Shown here: positions 11,933-23,110 of the stretch, piece by piece
How the letters are laid out: each line of letters starts with the position of its first letter
Position numbering within the stretch: position 1 is the first letter of the stretch
Assembly (NCBI GenBank): GCA_015832175.1
Contig: WJXW01000003.1
Location: 1,364,001-1,428,000, forward strand
DNA: 64,000 nt
From: Paraphaeosphaeria minitans
Lineage: Eukaryota > Ascomycota > Dothideomycetes > Pleosporales > Didymosphaeriaceae
Direction of reading: 5' to 3'
The notes under the pieces: generated by a model
What the model was told of the DNA's origin: nothing
Databases searched by the model: none
Seen by the model: only the letters and a program-made list of their open reading frames with translations
Program-made: the position numbers and the translations under genes

Positions 11933-12170
11933 TGTTGGTTTAGCTTAATCTATAATTAAGTATTTAAGGGTTAATAGTATACTATTATGCAAAGGGTAAG
12001 AAGTAGGTTTAATTAATTACGTCTAGTCTATTATATAAAGGGGCACTAAGGACCTTATAAAGTCTCTGCCTCTTAGCGCTGCCCTAAGCAGTGGGCTATT
12101 ATACGGGCCCGTATAGGTAGGTAAGACCCTACTTTACTTAGTGCTACTTATATGATCTACTATATAGACA
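11933..12170 (-). repeat. Copia 3' LTR (238 bp)
   Basis: In plus-strand reading it opens TGTTGGTTTAGC and closes TATAGACA. It aligns over its whole length, without a length change, to 18765-19002. It contains a GC-richer core (TTAGCGCTGCCCTAAGCAGT) that has resisted mutation. Confidence 0.9.
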
Positions 12171-13699
12171 CTAGTAACTTTTTCTTTATATAATAGCCTA
12201 TATCTATTATACGCTTTCTTTTCCTATCCTTCTCTATTTATATAGTTGGCCTTCCCTTATTAGAATAGGTTGTAAGGTAGGTGCAGTGTTACTATGTAGT
12301 AGAGGTTCTATTTATACCTGCTCTTATGTAAATAGGTAGTAATAGCTAATCTGCTTAGTTCTTACCCTACTCTCTTATATAGTAGCAGAGCCACATTATA
12401 TAATAAAGCTCTTTTTAGGCATGTGCCTTATGCGCAAATAAAAGGTAGGGTATTAAGTAATATAATACTTAGCGCTAGGTTTTAGTAAGTAGGTATAAAA
12501 AGATATCTCTTAGCTTTTCTAAACTCTCTCTCTTTTATTCTACTTTAATATATATATACCTTCCTCCCTTCTTAACTTATTCTTTTTAGTATCCTAGTGT
12601 CTAGTAGCTAGTACTCTGTTACTAGTAAATATATATAGCTTTTTAATACGATGCTAATTTTTAACAAGATATATATATATACATACATACACACTCTTAC
12701 TATTATATAATAGCTAATAACGCTGTTAGTCTATTAGGCGCTAGTGCCCTTACTACTAGTGTCTTTATACTAGTTATTATAGGCTAGACTAGATTACGCA
12801 TTTAGGTTAACCTCCCTACTAGTTTATCTAGTATAAGGGCCTTTATATAGAGCCTAGTAGTAAATATATAACAAATTCTCTAAAGCATCTTTATTTTATT
12901 ATATAATGCTAATAGGTGTAGGACAAAGAGCCTAGGGTAGCCGAAATACCCTCTTAGGATATTATTATACAAATCCTAGTTAGCATAAACCTCTAGTGGT
13001 AGGCTATTTATATTATATAATATAAGGGATATTAGTAAGTAGTGCTTATCTAGTCGCGTGGCTAAGTTTAAAATAAGCCTTATACTTACTTATGCGGCAC
13101 TACTAATACTAGTAATTAGGTATTCCTAGATTATTATGTAATCCTAGGCTATAAGTCTAGATTGTGCAGCGCCTACGTGTAGAAGTTATATAGTACTTAT
13201 TATAAGCGTTGTGTATAAGGGGGGAGTAAATGTCTTTATTACATAAAGGGGTAGGTGGGCTTAGTCTTTAGATATCTAAATTATTAATATAGAAAATATA
13301 TTCTTTAATATCTTTATATAATCTCCTGCGATATATTTTTTCTCTTATAATAAAACTATAATATTAAATTAGTATTAGGGCTATATAGCCTAAAAATAAA
13401 TATGTCTGTGCGAAGTTGTAGTAAGTTAGATAAAAAAAAGAATTTTTTTTTTAAATAGTAAGTAAAATAATAAAAGAAATATTGTATAGTAGAGTAGTTA
13501 CTCTATTATATAGTTCTTGTTAATTCTGTCTACTAAAGCCTTAACAGCAATGTGTAGTTTATTTATTAAGATTAGTGTTTAGAGTGCCTAGTTAGGTGCT
13601 TTCTTTATATAAATATTAGTAGGATTATCTTTGCTATTAATCTACCTAATCTCTATAATTTCTTATTTTTTGTACGACTCCCTAATTAACATAGTATTA

Positions 13700-16600
13700 A
13701 TTATAAGGCGTTTTTTGTTTATAGTGTCTAGTTGTATAAGGTATTCGTATAGGGATTTTAAGTTAGTACAGACTATAATAGGAATTAGGGGGATCTAAAG
13801 TGTTTATATAATCTATTAGAGTGTTGTGCTTAATATAATCCTATTATTAAAACTGCCTACTAGACTGTATAATTTGCTTACTAGAATACTTCTAGTTACT
13901 CTTTTACACTTTACTAAGTTCTAGTAGATAATATTACTATAGATCTTAAAGTCCTAAGTTATTATGCGATATTCTGCTACTAGTATACTAATAAAACTAA
14001 GCTGTGACCTTAGGTCTCTATTATTAGTAAAAGAGCTATTTGTAAAGATAAATAGCTTTATACTACCTAGGTTAAGTGGATTAAATTTTAGTCCTCTTTG
14101 TGTATTCTACATTTACTAGTTTAAATACATGTTTAGTGCCTTAATATCTTCTTCTGTTAGTACTATTATTTACGCGGTAATAGATAGGTTAAATATTACT
14201 TCTAGTCAGTAAACTAAAGAGATATATACACCACTTACTTATTGTGCGATATATTAGTATATAGTGTTCTTTTCCTAGGGATTAATTATACGAAGGCCTT
14301 TAGCCTGTCCCTTTTATTCTAGGGTAACAATACCCTAGATAACTTAGATTTTACCTCTATTAAACTTAATTGCCCTATCTTGTATTAAGACGCTTTTATT
14401 CTTTACATAAAACTTTATAGTATAGAGCTGCTCCTCTTCTTATTATATAAAGCTTTCTATAACTACACTAAGGGTGTTATTAGTGTAGAGTCTAGTAATA
14501 CTAAATATCTTAGGTCCCTTATCTATAATAAGTAGGTATAGGTCGTACGTTAATATATACATCCTTAGTTTCTTCTTATAGTAGTTGTAGTATATCTTAA
14601 ACTAGTAGAGACCTAATTCTACTACGCTATACAGAGGTCGTATAACTTATAGAATTATATTTAGTAGGAAGAAATTGCGCATTTCTACTAGTAGTTAGGC
14701 ATATAATATACAAAGTAGTTTGTTAGTAGACTATATATAGGCCTAAGTAATATCCTTAAGCTTAATATGCATATTATATAACTAAATTAGTGTTACTAAA
14801 AGAGCTAATATTAACCTCTAGCTTATATACTAGATAGTAGGGGATTATATAAGAATCTCCTCTTTTTCTTTATTTAAATAGCTAGCAAAGATAAGTCTTA
14901 ATTTCTTATATAGTTAAGTTATCTTGCCTTTAATCTCTCGTACAAGACGTAGGTTAAAGATATAGCTAGGTTATTTATTAGGGTTGTATAATAAGATTTT
15001 AAAAGTGCTATTAGTAATAAGGGTATTTATTTCTGCTATATCTAATTCTTTAAAGGGCTAGCTAGGTATAGTAATAATACTGTCTACATAAAGCTTTAGT
15101 GTAAGCTTAAAGTTATTCTTTTCTTTTTAGGTAATAAACTAGGTGTTTAGTCTTCCTAATCTTTATTAAGCTTTACCTAATTATATAACTATAGTAGTTT
15201 AGTTCTTCCTAGGTCTTCCCTTCAGCCTTAGCTTTAGAGCTTTAATTTGTGTAGCTATAAAAGTATCTATATTCTATAGTTCCTATATACTGTCTTTAGT
15301 TGCGCGATAGTATAGTTTAACCTATATATAGCGTAGTTCTAGAGGTCTATTTTTAAGCTCTAGAATAATATCTCTTCCTTTAATACTCTTAATCTTATAT
15401 AGTTCTTACTATCCCTTCTTTTCTCTCTAAGCTATAACTTTAGAGCTAAGTAGGAGTGTAAGGATTTTATATAATAATAGGCTATTCCTAGTATTAATTA
15501 TATAAGTAACTTTAACTTTAACTCTATTCTTCTTAAGTATTTTTATTATTTTCTAAATTATATTAGCTTAGACGATTAGTTCTAGTAAAAGTAGGGAGTC
15601 CTTATTAATCCTTAGGTAGGCACTAAAGACTAGGAGGGTAAGTACTATACTATTAGGCCTAGCTGTGTTATTTAGTGCCTTTACTACTATCTATAGCACT
15701 ATCTTATTATTTATATAACTATTAATCTTAGCTCTTAGAATATTATATACTTAGCGTAGTAGTGTATGTGCTCTTTTAATCTTGCCTATAGCCTAGTATA
15801 CCTCTACTAGCATTTGCCTATATTCTACTCTAACTATCTTTGCACAATTCTAAAACTTATTAAAAGTAAAGTTAGTTTCTAGATTATAGATAATATAATC
15901 TAGTAGTCCTTAGTATATATTAATCTAACATCTTATTAAGGCATCCCTTATATAGTTATTAATCTTAGGAATTAGGCTACCTAAAAAAATGTCTCTATAT
16001 TAATAATATATAAGATATCCCTTTTACTAATTTGTACAACATTAATAATAATCTTATAGTTAAAGTATAAGTTATTTGAGATAGAGAACTTAAAGCGTCT
16101 TAGCGCTTAGTTATATAACTAGTAGTAGTAATAGAACTTTCTCACTTCTTCTAGTATAGAGCTCTCTACTTTATGCCCTACTTAAGTAAGAAGCTTATAT
16201 AGTCTTTCTATCTAGGGGTGTCTAAAATAGTAGTGTAGGCGTTAGAGTTCTATTTCTATAAAAAAGAGAGCTAATTTCTTATTACTAAGGTTAAAAAAGG
16301 AGTAACCTTACTTTTATATAACTAGAACTATTATACTGTTCCTTTGTATAATAATATGTAGGTTGTTATTAAAGTATACTATAAGTCTATTAGTATCTAC
16401 TAGCGATAGCAGGAATAGTGTTAGGGAGTCTAGAATATAGTAGGTTACTATTCCTATAGGGTTAGTAATTTGTATAGTGCCTAGAGATGTCTAGGAACCC
16501 TGCCCTTAAAAGCTAATATTAGTAGATCCTAGTAACTAGTCTACTTTAGTAGTTAGGTTTTTATGTAAGTAGGCAGTAAGCTAGTCCTTTTCTACTATAA

Positions 16601-17000
16601 ATATTTATATAGTGCCTATGTCCTAGAGTTCTCCTTAGTACTTTGTATAATACTAACTAGCTAGAGTAAATAGTTATATAGGTTTCTTTGTATTCTTATT
16701 ATTCTTTCTATGTTAGATGTCTTTGCTAGTTATATAATAAAGGTAGGTAGTAAAAGTAAGGTATAAAGTAGCCTTTTATACTTCTTTTTTATTACTCTAT
16801 TAGTCTTATTTATCTTCCTCCTTTTTTGTGCAATAGTTTTCTTCCTCTAGCTCTCTTTTAAAGTTAAGGATATATACTTATATATTTATAGTAGAGGGCT
16901 TATATTTATAGAACTTAGCGTATAATAATATATATTACCTTCTAGCTTACTAGGTATCCCTTAGTAGATAGTTAGTAGACTAGCATCTTTCTTTATAGTA
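13700..17000 (-). pseudogene. Copia pol (protease-integrase-RT-RNase H), RIP-degraded
   Basis: Read on the minus strand from high to low coordinates. A GAG-pre-integrase block lies at about 16150-16480 with L-x-R-L-H-Y-Y-F-R-H-P, the place of the usual L-H-R-R-F-G-H-P signature, followed by integrase (about 15200-16060). RT lies near 14100-14700, where R-P-L-Y-S-V-V-E and W/Y-F-K-x-Y-Y-N-Y-Y match the fungal Copia pattern. RNase H follows at about 13800-14060, with N-N-R-D-L-R-S-Q-L and K-C-K-R-V-T-R-S. The RNase H box is the best preserved part. Domain edges are approximate. Confidence 0.8.
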
Positions 17001-18764
17001 TATAAAGCATTTCTACTTTATGTAAGAGCTTAAACTTCTAAAGTTACCCTTTCTTTTAAGTCTAAAGGTTAATCTACCTTTAGAGGGGCTAGATCTTTTT
17101 ATATAATTAGAATTATTATATTATTAATTAGTGTAGTACACCTCTTTACTATTTTAGAGGAACTATAACTTTTTCCTGTCTTTAATAACTTAAAGTAACG
17201 TATAAAGGTTACTAAGTAAGCCTTCTACTATATTTTTAGAGTTAAATATAGCTTATTTAAGGTTAAGATAGCTGTGGTATACTTATATAATAGTAGTGTG
17301 TAGTTATAGTTTACTACTAAAGCCTTATCTAAGAGCCCTTTAGGCTAAGGTAAGCTTATTAATTATTACTTCTAGGGCCTTATATGATATAGTAGCTAGA
17401 TTATCCCTTTTATAGTGTGCGAAGGTAAGAGTAGTCTAGTCTATCTAGTACTAACTATAATTAACACTAGTGTTAAAGTGCCTATTTAGTTTATTATATA
17501 ATTTATCTTATAAAAGTCCTAGTCTAATATTATATAGGTAGTAGGTGCTCGCACAATTAGAAAGATTCTTAAGAAGATATTTATATACTAGTCCTATAGT
17601 ATACCTAGCCTATAGTATAGTTCTCTAAAGATTCTTACCTTATCTGCTAGGATATTATACAGCCTATTAGTGTAGTTATTCTCTTTACTCTAAGCCTTCT
17701 AAAAGAGAATAATTTTATCTAGCTAGATATAAGCATAATCTCCTAGTTATTAAGGAGACTAGGAGTGTCTAGCCTTTTCGTACGATGTAGTCTATTAGGT
17801 AAAAGTAGTTTAGGTTTTAGGCTACTACTACTAGTGTGGCTCTATATATAGTGTTTCTATCCTCGTATGTATAGGGATAGGCCCCAGCTGTGGTCTATAT
17901 ATATATACATTACCTATAGATAGTATAGGTTATATTATTAGGATTATGCAAAGCGGTTTAGGTTATAGTTACAGCGTTATTATACAAAGGGTTTATAGCT
18001 TATAGTTAAGCTGTAATAGTCTAAAAAGTTTCTTTATATAAGTATTCTTTATTATAATATTAGTAGCAATAAAGCCTTTCTTTATAAGAAAAGCGATAAG
18101 CTCTCTTCTTACTATATAACTAATTTTATTAAAGGTTTTCTCCTTCTAGTTATTAAAATCTTTAGTAAAAGAAGAAATTACCTCTTTACTTTTAAGGCTG
18201 CTTGTATAATATTGCGCAATTATATCCACTATATAAGTGTTTAGCTATTTTAGAGAAGAGGGTAAGTAGCTATGTAAATCTACTCTATCTATCTAGTACT
18301 TTTGTGCGATCTCTCCTCTTAAAGTAATAGCCTTAATATTTATTACTTTCTCTACTTATTAAAGCTATATTGCTTTATCTTCTTACTAAGGAGGTAGTAT
18401 TAATTATTACATAATGTCTTTAGGTTATAGTTCCTCTAGGAAGTCTCCTAGTCTTAAGGCTATATTATTATTATTATCTTTTTTAGTTGTGCAACGTGTC
18501 TACGTTTAGTTATTACTAGTTTAATTATATAACGTGTTTTTTCGGATTATAAGGGGGTTCACTATCTCCTTTCTTTCTATAGAATAGCTTAGACTAGATT
18601 ATACAACTCTTTATAGATGTGTGCGCTTTATTTCTACTTATTATATAATCTAAAATTCAATCTCTAGTAAAAGTAACAATATAGAGCCTACGTATTTAGC
18701 TTATAGGGCGCTCTGTTTTTAGACCTTGCTAGTTTGCAGTTAATTAGAATTAAATACTAATTAG
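17000..18764 (-). pseudogene. Presumed Copia gag region
   Basis: The minus-strand stretch between the 5' LTR (18765-19002) and the protease/integrase part of the same element, where gag is expected. It is stop-rich and I could not place a zinc knuckle with confidence, so the call rests on position only. Confidence 0.4.
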
Positions 18765-19002
18765 TGTTAGTTTGGCTTAATCTGTAATTAAGTATTTAAG
18801 GGTTAATAGTATACTATTGTATAAAGGGTAAGAAGTAGGTTTAATTAATTACGTCTAGTCTATTATACAAAGCGGCACTAAGGACCTTATAAACTCTCTG
18901 CCTCTTAGCGCTGCCCTAAGCAGTGGGCCATTGTGCGGGCCCCTATAGGTAGGTAGGGTCCCACTTTACTTAGTGCTACTTATATAATCTACTGTATGAA
19001 TA
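18765..19002 (-). repeat. Copia 5' LTR (238 bp)
   Basis: The partner of 11933-12170. It opens TGTTAGTTTGGC and closes with GAATA (original CA now TA), and is followed at once by TAAAG, the target duplicate. No tRNA-like primer site was recognised at its inner edge. Confidence 0.9.
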
Positions 19003-19130
19003 TAAAGAGTAAAAGTTAAACTTCTCCTACTAAACTTACATATCTAGGGTTAGAAGATTAGATCTAAAGAACCTAATAGGCCTAAGGTTAAAGTATATAA
19101 AACGAGGATATCTACTAGTGCGTAGCCTAT
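19003..19130. repeat. Dispersed repeat R, copy 1 right part
   Basis: Continues the unit begun at 11865-11932. It matches 27048-27190 closely, for example the shared CCTAATAGGCCTAAGGTTAA and GCGTAGCCTATAAT blocks. Both copies have the same orientation and lie on opposite sides of the gene island. Confidence 0.8.
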
Positions 19131-19201
19131 AATAATTATAGATAAAGTTCTATTATATAAAATCTAGTTATTAGGTAATACTATTTACTTTATACTAAAA
19201 A

Positions 19202-20165
19202 AAATAGTAAAAGAATAACTTAATAGTACTAAGTAGAATAATATTTAACTTCTATAAAGTTAGAGTATAGTATAGATTTTATATATCTAGTTTCCTTAGC
19301 GCATAGGCCCCTTATAGGGCCTTAGTAGTAGATGCCACAACACTATAATAATATTATAATCTACCTATTATATATACACTTAGTGTACTTCCTAGATTAT
19401 AAAGATACTACCTAGTACAGGTTAAGTCTTTTAAGATATTTAGGTACTAGGTAGTAAACTATAATAAAAAAGGGTAGAGCGCTTTATATATACTTACTAT
19501 AAGTGTAAGTATTAGTATATAGGGATAGACAGAGCGATAAGGAATGTAAAATTATAATATAAAGGGCTTTTAAGAATAAGAAAAAGTAAAAAATTTATAA
19601 TTAATAATATACATAGGGCGTTTATAGCGTACACTATTTACTTATAATGTAGTATTAATTTCTATATAATATAAACACTATAGACACTCCTTTTCTATTC
19701 TATAAAATAAAGTTTTTATTAACGCTATAGTGTACTATAAAGGATTATAGCCAGAGAATAAGATACTGTAATAAGTAGATAGTAATATTATAGAGTTAAA
19801 CTAAGGATACTACTTAGGGTAATTAAGTTTATTATTACTAAATAGGAGAAGCCTACTTAGTAGTGTGTCTTATATAGACCTAGTTTCTATAATAAAGTAG
19901 TAAGCTAAATAAGAAGCTTATAGTAGTTAGGTAATTACCTCTTAGGTAATTGCCCTATTCGTGTTATAGGGCCCATGGCCCTACCTGTATTCCATACGCG
20001 CCATAAATATTATTATAGTACTGTGGCATCTAGCACTAAGGCCCTATAAGGGACCTACGCGCTAAGCGAGCTAGCCACGTAAAATCTATAGTACGCCCTA
20101 ACTTTAAAAAAGTTAAGTATTATTCTACTTAATACTATTAAATAGCATAATATTTTAGTAATATA
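19202..20165. mobile_element. Non-autonomous element with long terminal inverted repeats
   Basis: The arms 19202-19357 and 20004-20165 are imperfect inverted copies of each other. Shared blocks include the CTTATAGGGCCTTAGT core (left about 19311, right about 20032), GATGCCACA and the TACTAAGTAGAATAAT outer part. Arm differences are mainly transitions. The 646-bp interior has no protein similarity I can see. Size and layout suggest a foldback or MITE-like DNA transposon derivative. Outer ends are uncertain by about 20 bp, and I found no clear target duplication. Confidence 0.65.
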
Positions 20166-20400
20166 ATTTAATTACTAAGTATATTACTTTATTCTTTAAG
20201 CTTCTTATTTAAGTAAGTTATTTCTAAAAAGCTAGCTAATAAACTTTACGTGGATTAGTAATATAGTTTAGAGAGTATCTTGTGCCAGTTACTCTATTTA
20301 ATTTACTACGCACCACTGGCCCGCTCTAGGTACGCTTAAACCTTAGTGCTTTATTATGCCTACGCTAATATAGCACGGGCCTCCGTAATCGGGCATATCG
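20166..20400. other. Transition from RIP-mutated DNA to the gene island
   Basis: Composition shifts over about 200 bp from AT-rich with abundant TpA to balanced. Intact CpA-containing words (for example CGCACCACTGGCCCGCTC near 20310) reappear. No gene or known repeat recognised. Confidence 0.5.
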
Positions 20401-20520
20401 ATCGTTATCCCGCCGAAAAGCGTTTGTCTAGTGTCCACATCCGCCTCGCGAATATCTATCGTCGTCGCAAGTACCAGATCAAAGTCTCATGCTAAAAGCT
20501 ATTGCAAGAATTCAGATACA

Positions 20521-21377
20521 ATGAACGGCCACTCACACGACCCTATCGCGTCGGCAAAAGCGCAAGAAGCTGCACACAAGTTTCAGTTCCGAGAGGCCAC
20601 GCCTGCGGATATCACCGCGTTACAAAAGATGATTGGGGAGTCGCTAAGGGCGCTCGGGAAAGGATACTATACCCAGGCGGAGCTGGACGGGTCTATCGGA
20701 TATCTATTTGGCCCTGACACGTTGTTGTTGCATGTGAGTGCCTCTCATGTGGCCCGGATCAACGTCCTTTGAACTGGCGCGTGTGGGTCTGAGCTGCAAT
20801 TGAGCGCGAGAAGAAAAGTAAATGGAAGGATCTCGATGAAGGTGCTGATGCTTCTCGCAATAGGATCGTACATACTTTGTTCTTCACCCTTTAGGCTCTC
20901 CCAATGTTGTCAGTGCATGCGGAGGGTGGTCTTTTCGCCGCACATTGTACGGCGCCGACACTGCGCCTGGTCGGCTTCCTGAAGCACGCGACCCTAAGGT
21001 TGAGCGCGCGAGCATCAGGGCCATTTTCACGCACCCTGAGTGGGCAAGGCGAGGCCTGGGTACTATGATGATGCGGTACTGTGAGGAGAAGGCGAAAGAG
21101 GGCGGTTTCACGGGGCTGGAGATGGGCGCGACGCTTAGCGGGGTCGCGCTGTATGAGCGTTGTGGGTATACGAGGAGTGGGAAGATCGACGTTGTCAGGT
21201 GTGTCTCTGATAAAACCGAAAAAAGATGGTCATATGCTAACGGTAGCAAGGTGTCCGAATGGGGAGGGGATTCAGATAGTTCATATGCTTAAAGATCTGC
21301 CTGAATTTGGCATCGAAGCCAAAGATCTTGACGATGACAAGCCGAGGACGAGCGAGATCGCGAGGGGCGAAGTATAG
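20521..21377 (+). CDS. GNAT-family N-acetyltransferase, three exons, local frame disruption
   Basis: A predicted acetyl-CoA-dependent N-acetyltransferase; the substrate cannot be told. Start ATG 20521 gives M-N-G-H-S, then F-R-E-A-T-P-A-D-I-T-A-L (beta1-alpha1 of the fold). Exon 1 ends at 20733 before GTGAGT. Exon 2 ends at 21198. A 52-bp intron (21199-21250, GTGTGT, branch CTAAC at 21237-21241) leads to exon 3, which has C-P-N-G-E-G-I-Q-I-V-H-M-L and a TAG stop at 21377. Motif A is A-R-R-G-L-G-T, followed by L-Y-E-R-C-G-Y near the C-end. With intron 1 taken as 20734-20911 the frame is open for 208 residues. However, the family's conserved strand beta4, A-C-G-G-W-S-F-R-R-T, is encoded at 20913-20942 in a different frame from the L-Y-G-A-D that should follow. 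The gene is either frame-shifted (a young pseudogene) or spliced in a way I cannot see. Confidence 0.7.
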
Positions 21378-22361
21378 CACGAAGTGACTAGGCATTGTGG
21401 GTCGCGGGAGGGAATCATAGAGCTCCTCTTGCCAAGGTGGCCAGTGGGTGACGCGGAGGCTGTGTGGCATCATCATGCGATGGGCCTTGCAAATCGCATT
21501 GGCGATGAGAGCCGGTCTTATTAAGACTATTGCACTGTGACGTCATTCATTCGATAGGTTGAACTATCTAAAAAGGTTGACATCCTCAGCTCCCACCCAG
21601 ACATTCGTGTACCTACCATACGTGCGGGTGTATCTCTCAGGCGGAGATCATCGGCGATTTGGAGATCAAAACGAACAAAGCCACACCTGGATCGATGTTC
21701 CTGCGCCTCGATGCTTTGTGTCTTTTTTTTCACACAATTACATAAAACATTGATACGTCACTACTCAGCTGCTTGGGGCCTCTATGCTACACAGAAAAAA
21801 AGCGCCTCGCGCAACAATATGCAGCACAAGTAGGGCTCTAAGACGAATTATATCTGCTTCGCATCTCTATCGTCAGATTCCAGACGCAGTCAATCCCTGC
21901 AAGGAGCTCGTGGACGAAGATGTTCCTAGAATATTTAATTGTATCAAAACATCACAAATGCCTTTTGCGAATTAATGCGATACAACAAAAAGACTTGCTC
22001 GCTTACCGTCCATGTCCACAGCACCGCGTTCCGACGTTCCCCGTAAACGTGAGCACCATTCAACAATAAGGCCACAACGTGTTTAATTATTCTTGTTGTA
22101 TACTGTTCCCAGTTACTCTAAGCCCATCTACTCTAGACCCGTCTATAACAGTGTCACGGTACTGTATGCGTCCATGCTGGGATGGAAGGAAGCAAAAATA
22201 GGCGCAGCATCTATTTAAATAGAACTCTGCGAGGATTGCCGGTTTACAACGTGTAAGTGTGACGGTTCTACCCAGAAGCGACACGCTCATGCTCCTTGGA
22301 GCCGTACGTGCACCCGCTCTTGCTTTGGCTTACCATCAGACGAAAACATGACGCCAAATGC
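21378..22361. other. Intergenic region, no gene supported
   Basis: About 1 kb of balanced-composition DNA between the acetyltransferase and the tRNA. Short frames (up to about 65 codons) on both strands lack any family resemblance or codon signal. The palindrome TGACGTCA at 21538-21545 fits an ATF/CREB-type bZIP site. A T-rich run at 21721-21730 follows. Confidence 0.5.
21538..21545. promoter_or_regulatory. CRE-like palindrome TGACGTCA
   Basis: A perfect 8-bp match to the ATF/CREB bZIP consensus in non-coding DNA. A single site could occur by chance, and no target gene starts nearby. Confidence 0.25.
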
Positions 22362-22370
22362 AAAAAGAAA
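22362..22370 (-). terminator. RNA polymerase III terminator of tRNA-Asp
   Basis: On the minus strand TTTCTTTTT directly follows the tRNA discriminator base. A run of five T is a standard polymerase III stop and supports this locus having been built as a transcribed tRNA gene. Confidence 0.7.
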
Positions 22371-22508
22371 CTCTCCCTCGGGGAATCGAACCTAGCCAAT
22401 GTTAGAGTAGGATCCTTCGTGATAATATCGTTACAAACATACCCCGGTCTCCCGCGCTCGAAATCTTGCGTTGACAAGCGGAAATCATGACCACTAGACC
22501 AAGGAAGA
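22371..22508 (-). tRNA. tRNA-Asp(GTC) with two intervening segments
   Basis: Read on the minus strand from 22508. Acceptor stem TCTTCCT (22508-22502) pairs fully with AGGGAGA (22378-22372, one G-T pair), with discriminator G at 22371. The A box is TGGTCTAGTGG. The anticodon stem TCCGC/GCGGG encloses the loop T-T-G-T-C-A-C with anticodon GTC at 22475-22473. A 15-nt intron (22471-22457) follows A37, the canonical place removed by tRNA endonuclease. The T-stem CGGGG/CCCCG and T-loop TTCGATT are interrupted by 51 nt (22442-22392). Without both insertions the molecule is 72 nt with all four arms, as expected for tRNA-Asp. The B box GGTTCGATTCC is intact because the G that ends the insertion replaces the displaced one. 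A T-run terminator follows. Confidence 0.88.
22392..22442 (-). other. Spliceosomal-type intron inside the tRNA T-arm (51 nt)
   Basis: On the minus strand the insertion starts GTATGT (22442-22437), contains CTCTAAC (22407-22401) and ends GGCTAG (22392), 9 nt after the CTAAC branch motif. These are the 5' splice site, branch site and 3' splice site of a normal short fungal mRNA intron, and 51 nt is a typical length. Excision joins CCGGG to GTTCGATT and restores the T-arm exactly. I have no evidence that it is spliced. It may be a recently inserted introner-like element. Confidence 0.75.
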
Positions 22509-23110
22509 CTTGTTTAGTAATTGAAGTTGTTTTTCTTTAATATTCTCATATACACAGATTTTGAACTTAGAAACTAAAACGGCATAGGTTTGTTGAAATC
22601 ACAAGACGCATATTGCCAGTTTGTGGAACCGAGATACAAGCCCCGCGGCTAACAGAGCTTACATTTACGTGCGTGTGGTGTTAGGACAAGGTATTGAGGC
22701 CCAGAACGCGCGCAAGTACAAATCAATAGCAGGTCGTCACGCGCGAAACGCCTTCAGCTGCATGGCACTTGTACAGTATCACTCCAGGTAACAAGAGCCA
22801 CAGATCATCGAAGCCATAATGTATCGCCACATTCGAGCCGCTAATTCAGGTAAAATCCATAGCGGTAGATACCGGACGAAAGGTTTTCTCTACACGCATA
22901 TCCAGAAGGCAATGAAGCCTCGGTGCCTTGCGCACAGTTCCACAGGTCAAGAACTGTCCTCAGCGAGCGCGTTGTTGAAGAGAGCACGGTTCACGCGCAG
23001 GATCTTTTCAAGTACCGCACGCTGAGTCATGCGCTAATGAGCGCTTGGCGGCCACCCGACCTCAAAACTTCTCCTGCGCGCGCTCCCTGCCTTCTCTCCT
23101 CCATGACATT
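22509..23110. other. Intergenic region upstream of MRS6
   Basis: Balanced-composition non-coding DNA. The last 50 bp before the MRS6 ATG are rich in CT, as is common in fungal 5' leaders. Short frames here (for example near 22819-23147) have no family resemblance. An out-of-frame ATG at 23103 precedes the chosen start. Confidence 0.4.

Larger units (their letters stand above)
11933..19002 (-). mobile_element. Complete minus-strand Copia retrotransposon, RIP-inactivated (TAAAG target duplication)
   Basis: A 7,070-bp element with two 238-bp LTRs (11933-12170 and 18765-19002) and the 5-bp duplication TAAAG at 11928-11932 and 19003-19007. Pol runs on the minus strand. The GAG-pre-integrase domain lies upstream of integrase, RT and RNase H in the order typical of Copia. 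About 1.3 kb of pyrimidine-rich sequence with no recognised domain separates RNase H from the 3' LTR (12171-13450). RIP stops are frequent. Confidence 0.95.

Noticed and set aside
20884..21249. A 121-codon minus-strand frame opposite the acetyltransferase
   Set aside because: It is antisense to a recognisable GNAT exon and has no family resemblance.
21784..21975. A 63-codon plus-strand frame between the acetyltransferase and the tRNA
   Set aside because: No domain, no splice context and no sign of selection; expected by chance in balanced DNA.
22268..22477. Protein-coding frames across the tRNA locus on both strands
   Set aside because: The tRNA structure explains the sequence much better; the frames cross stems and intron motifs.
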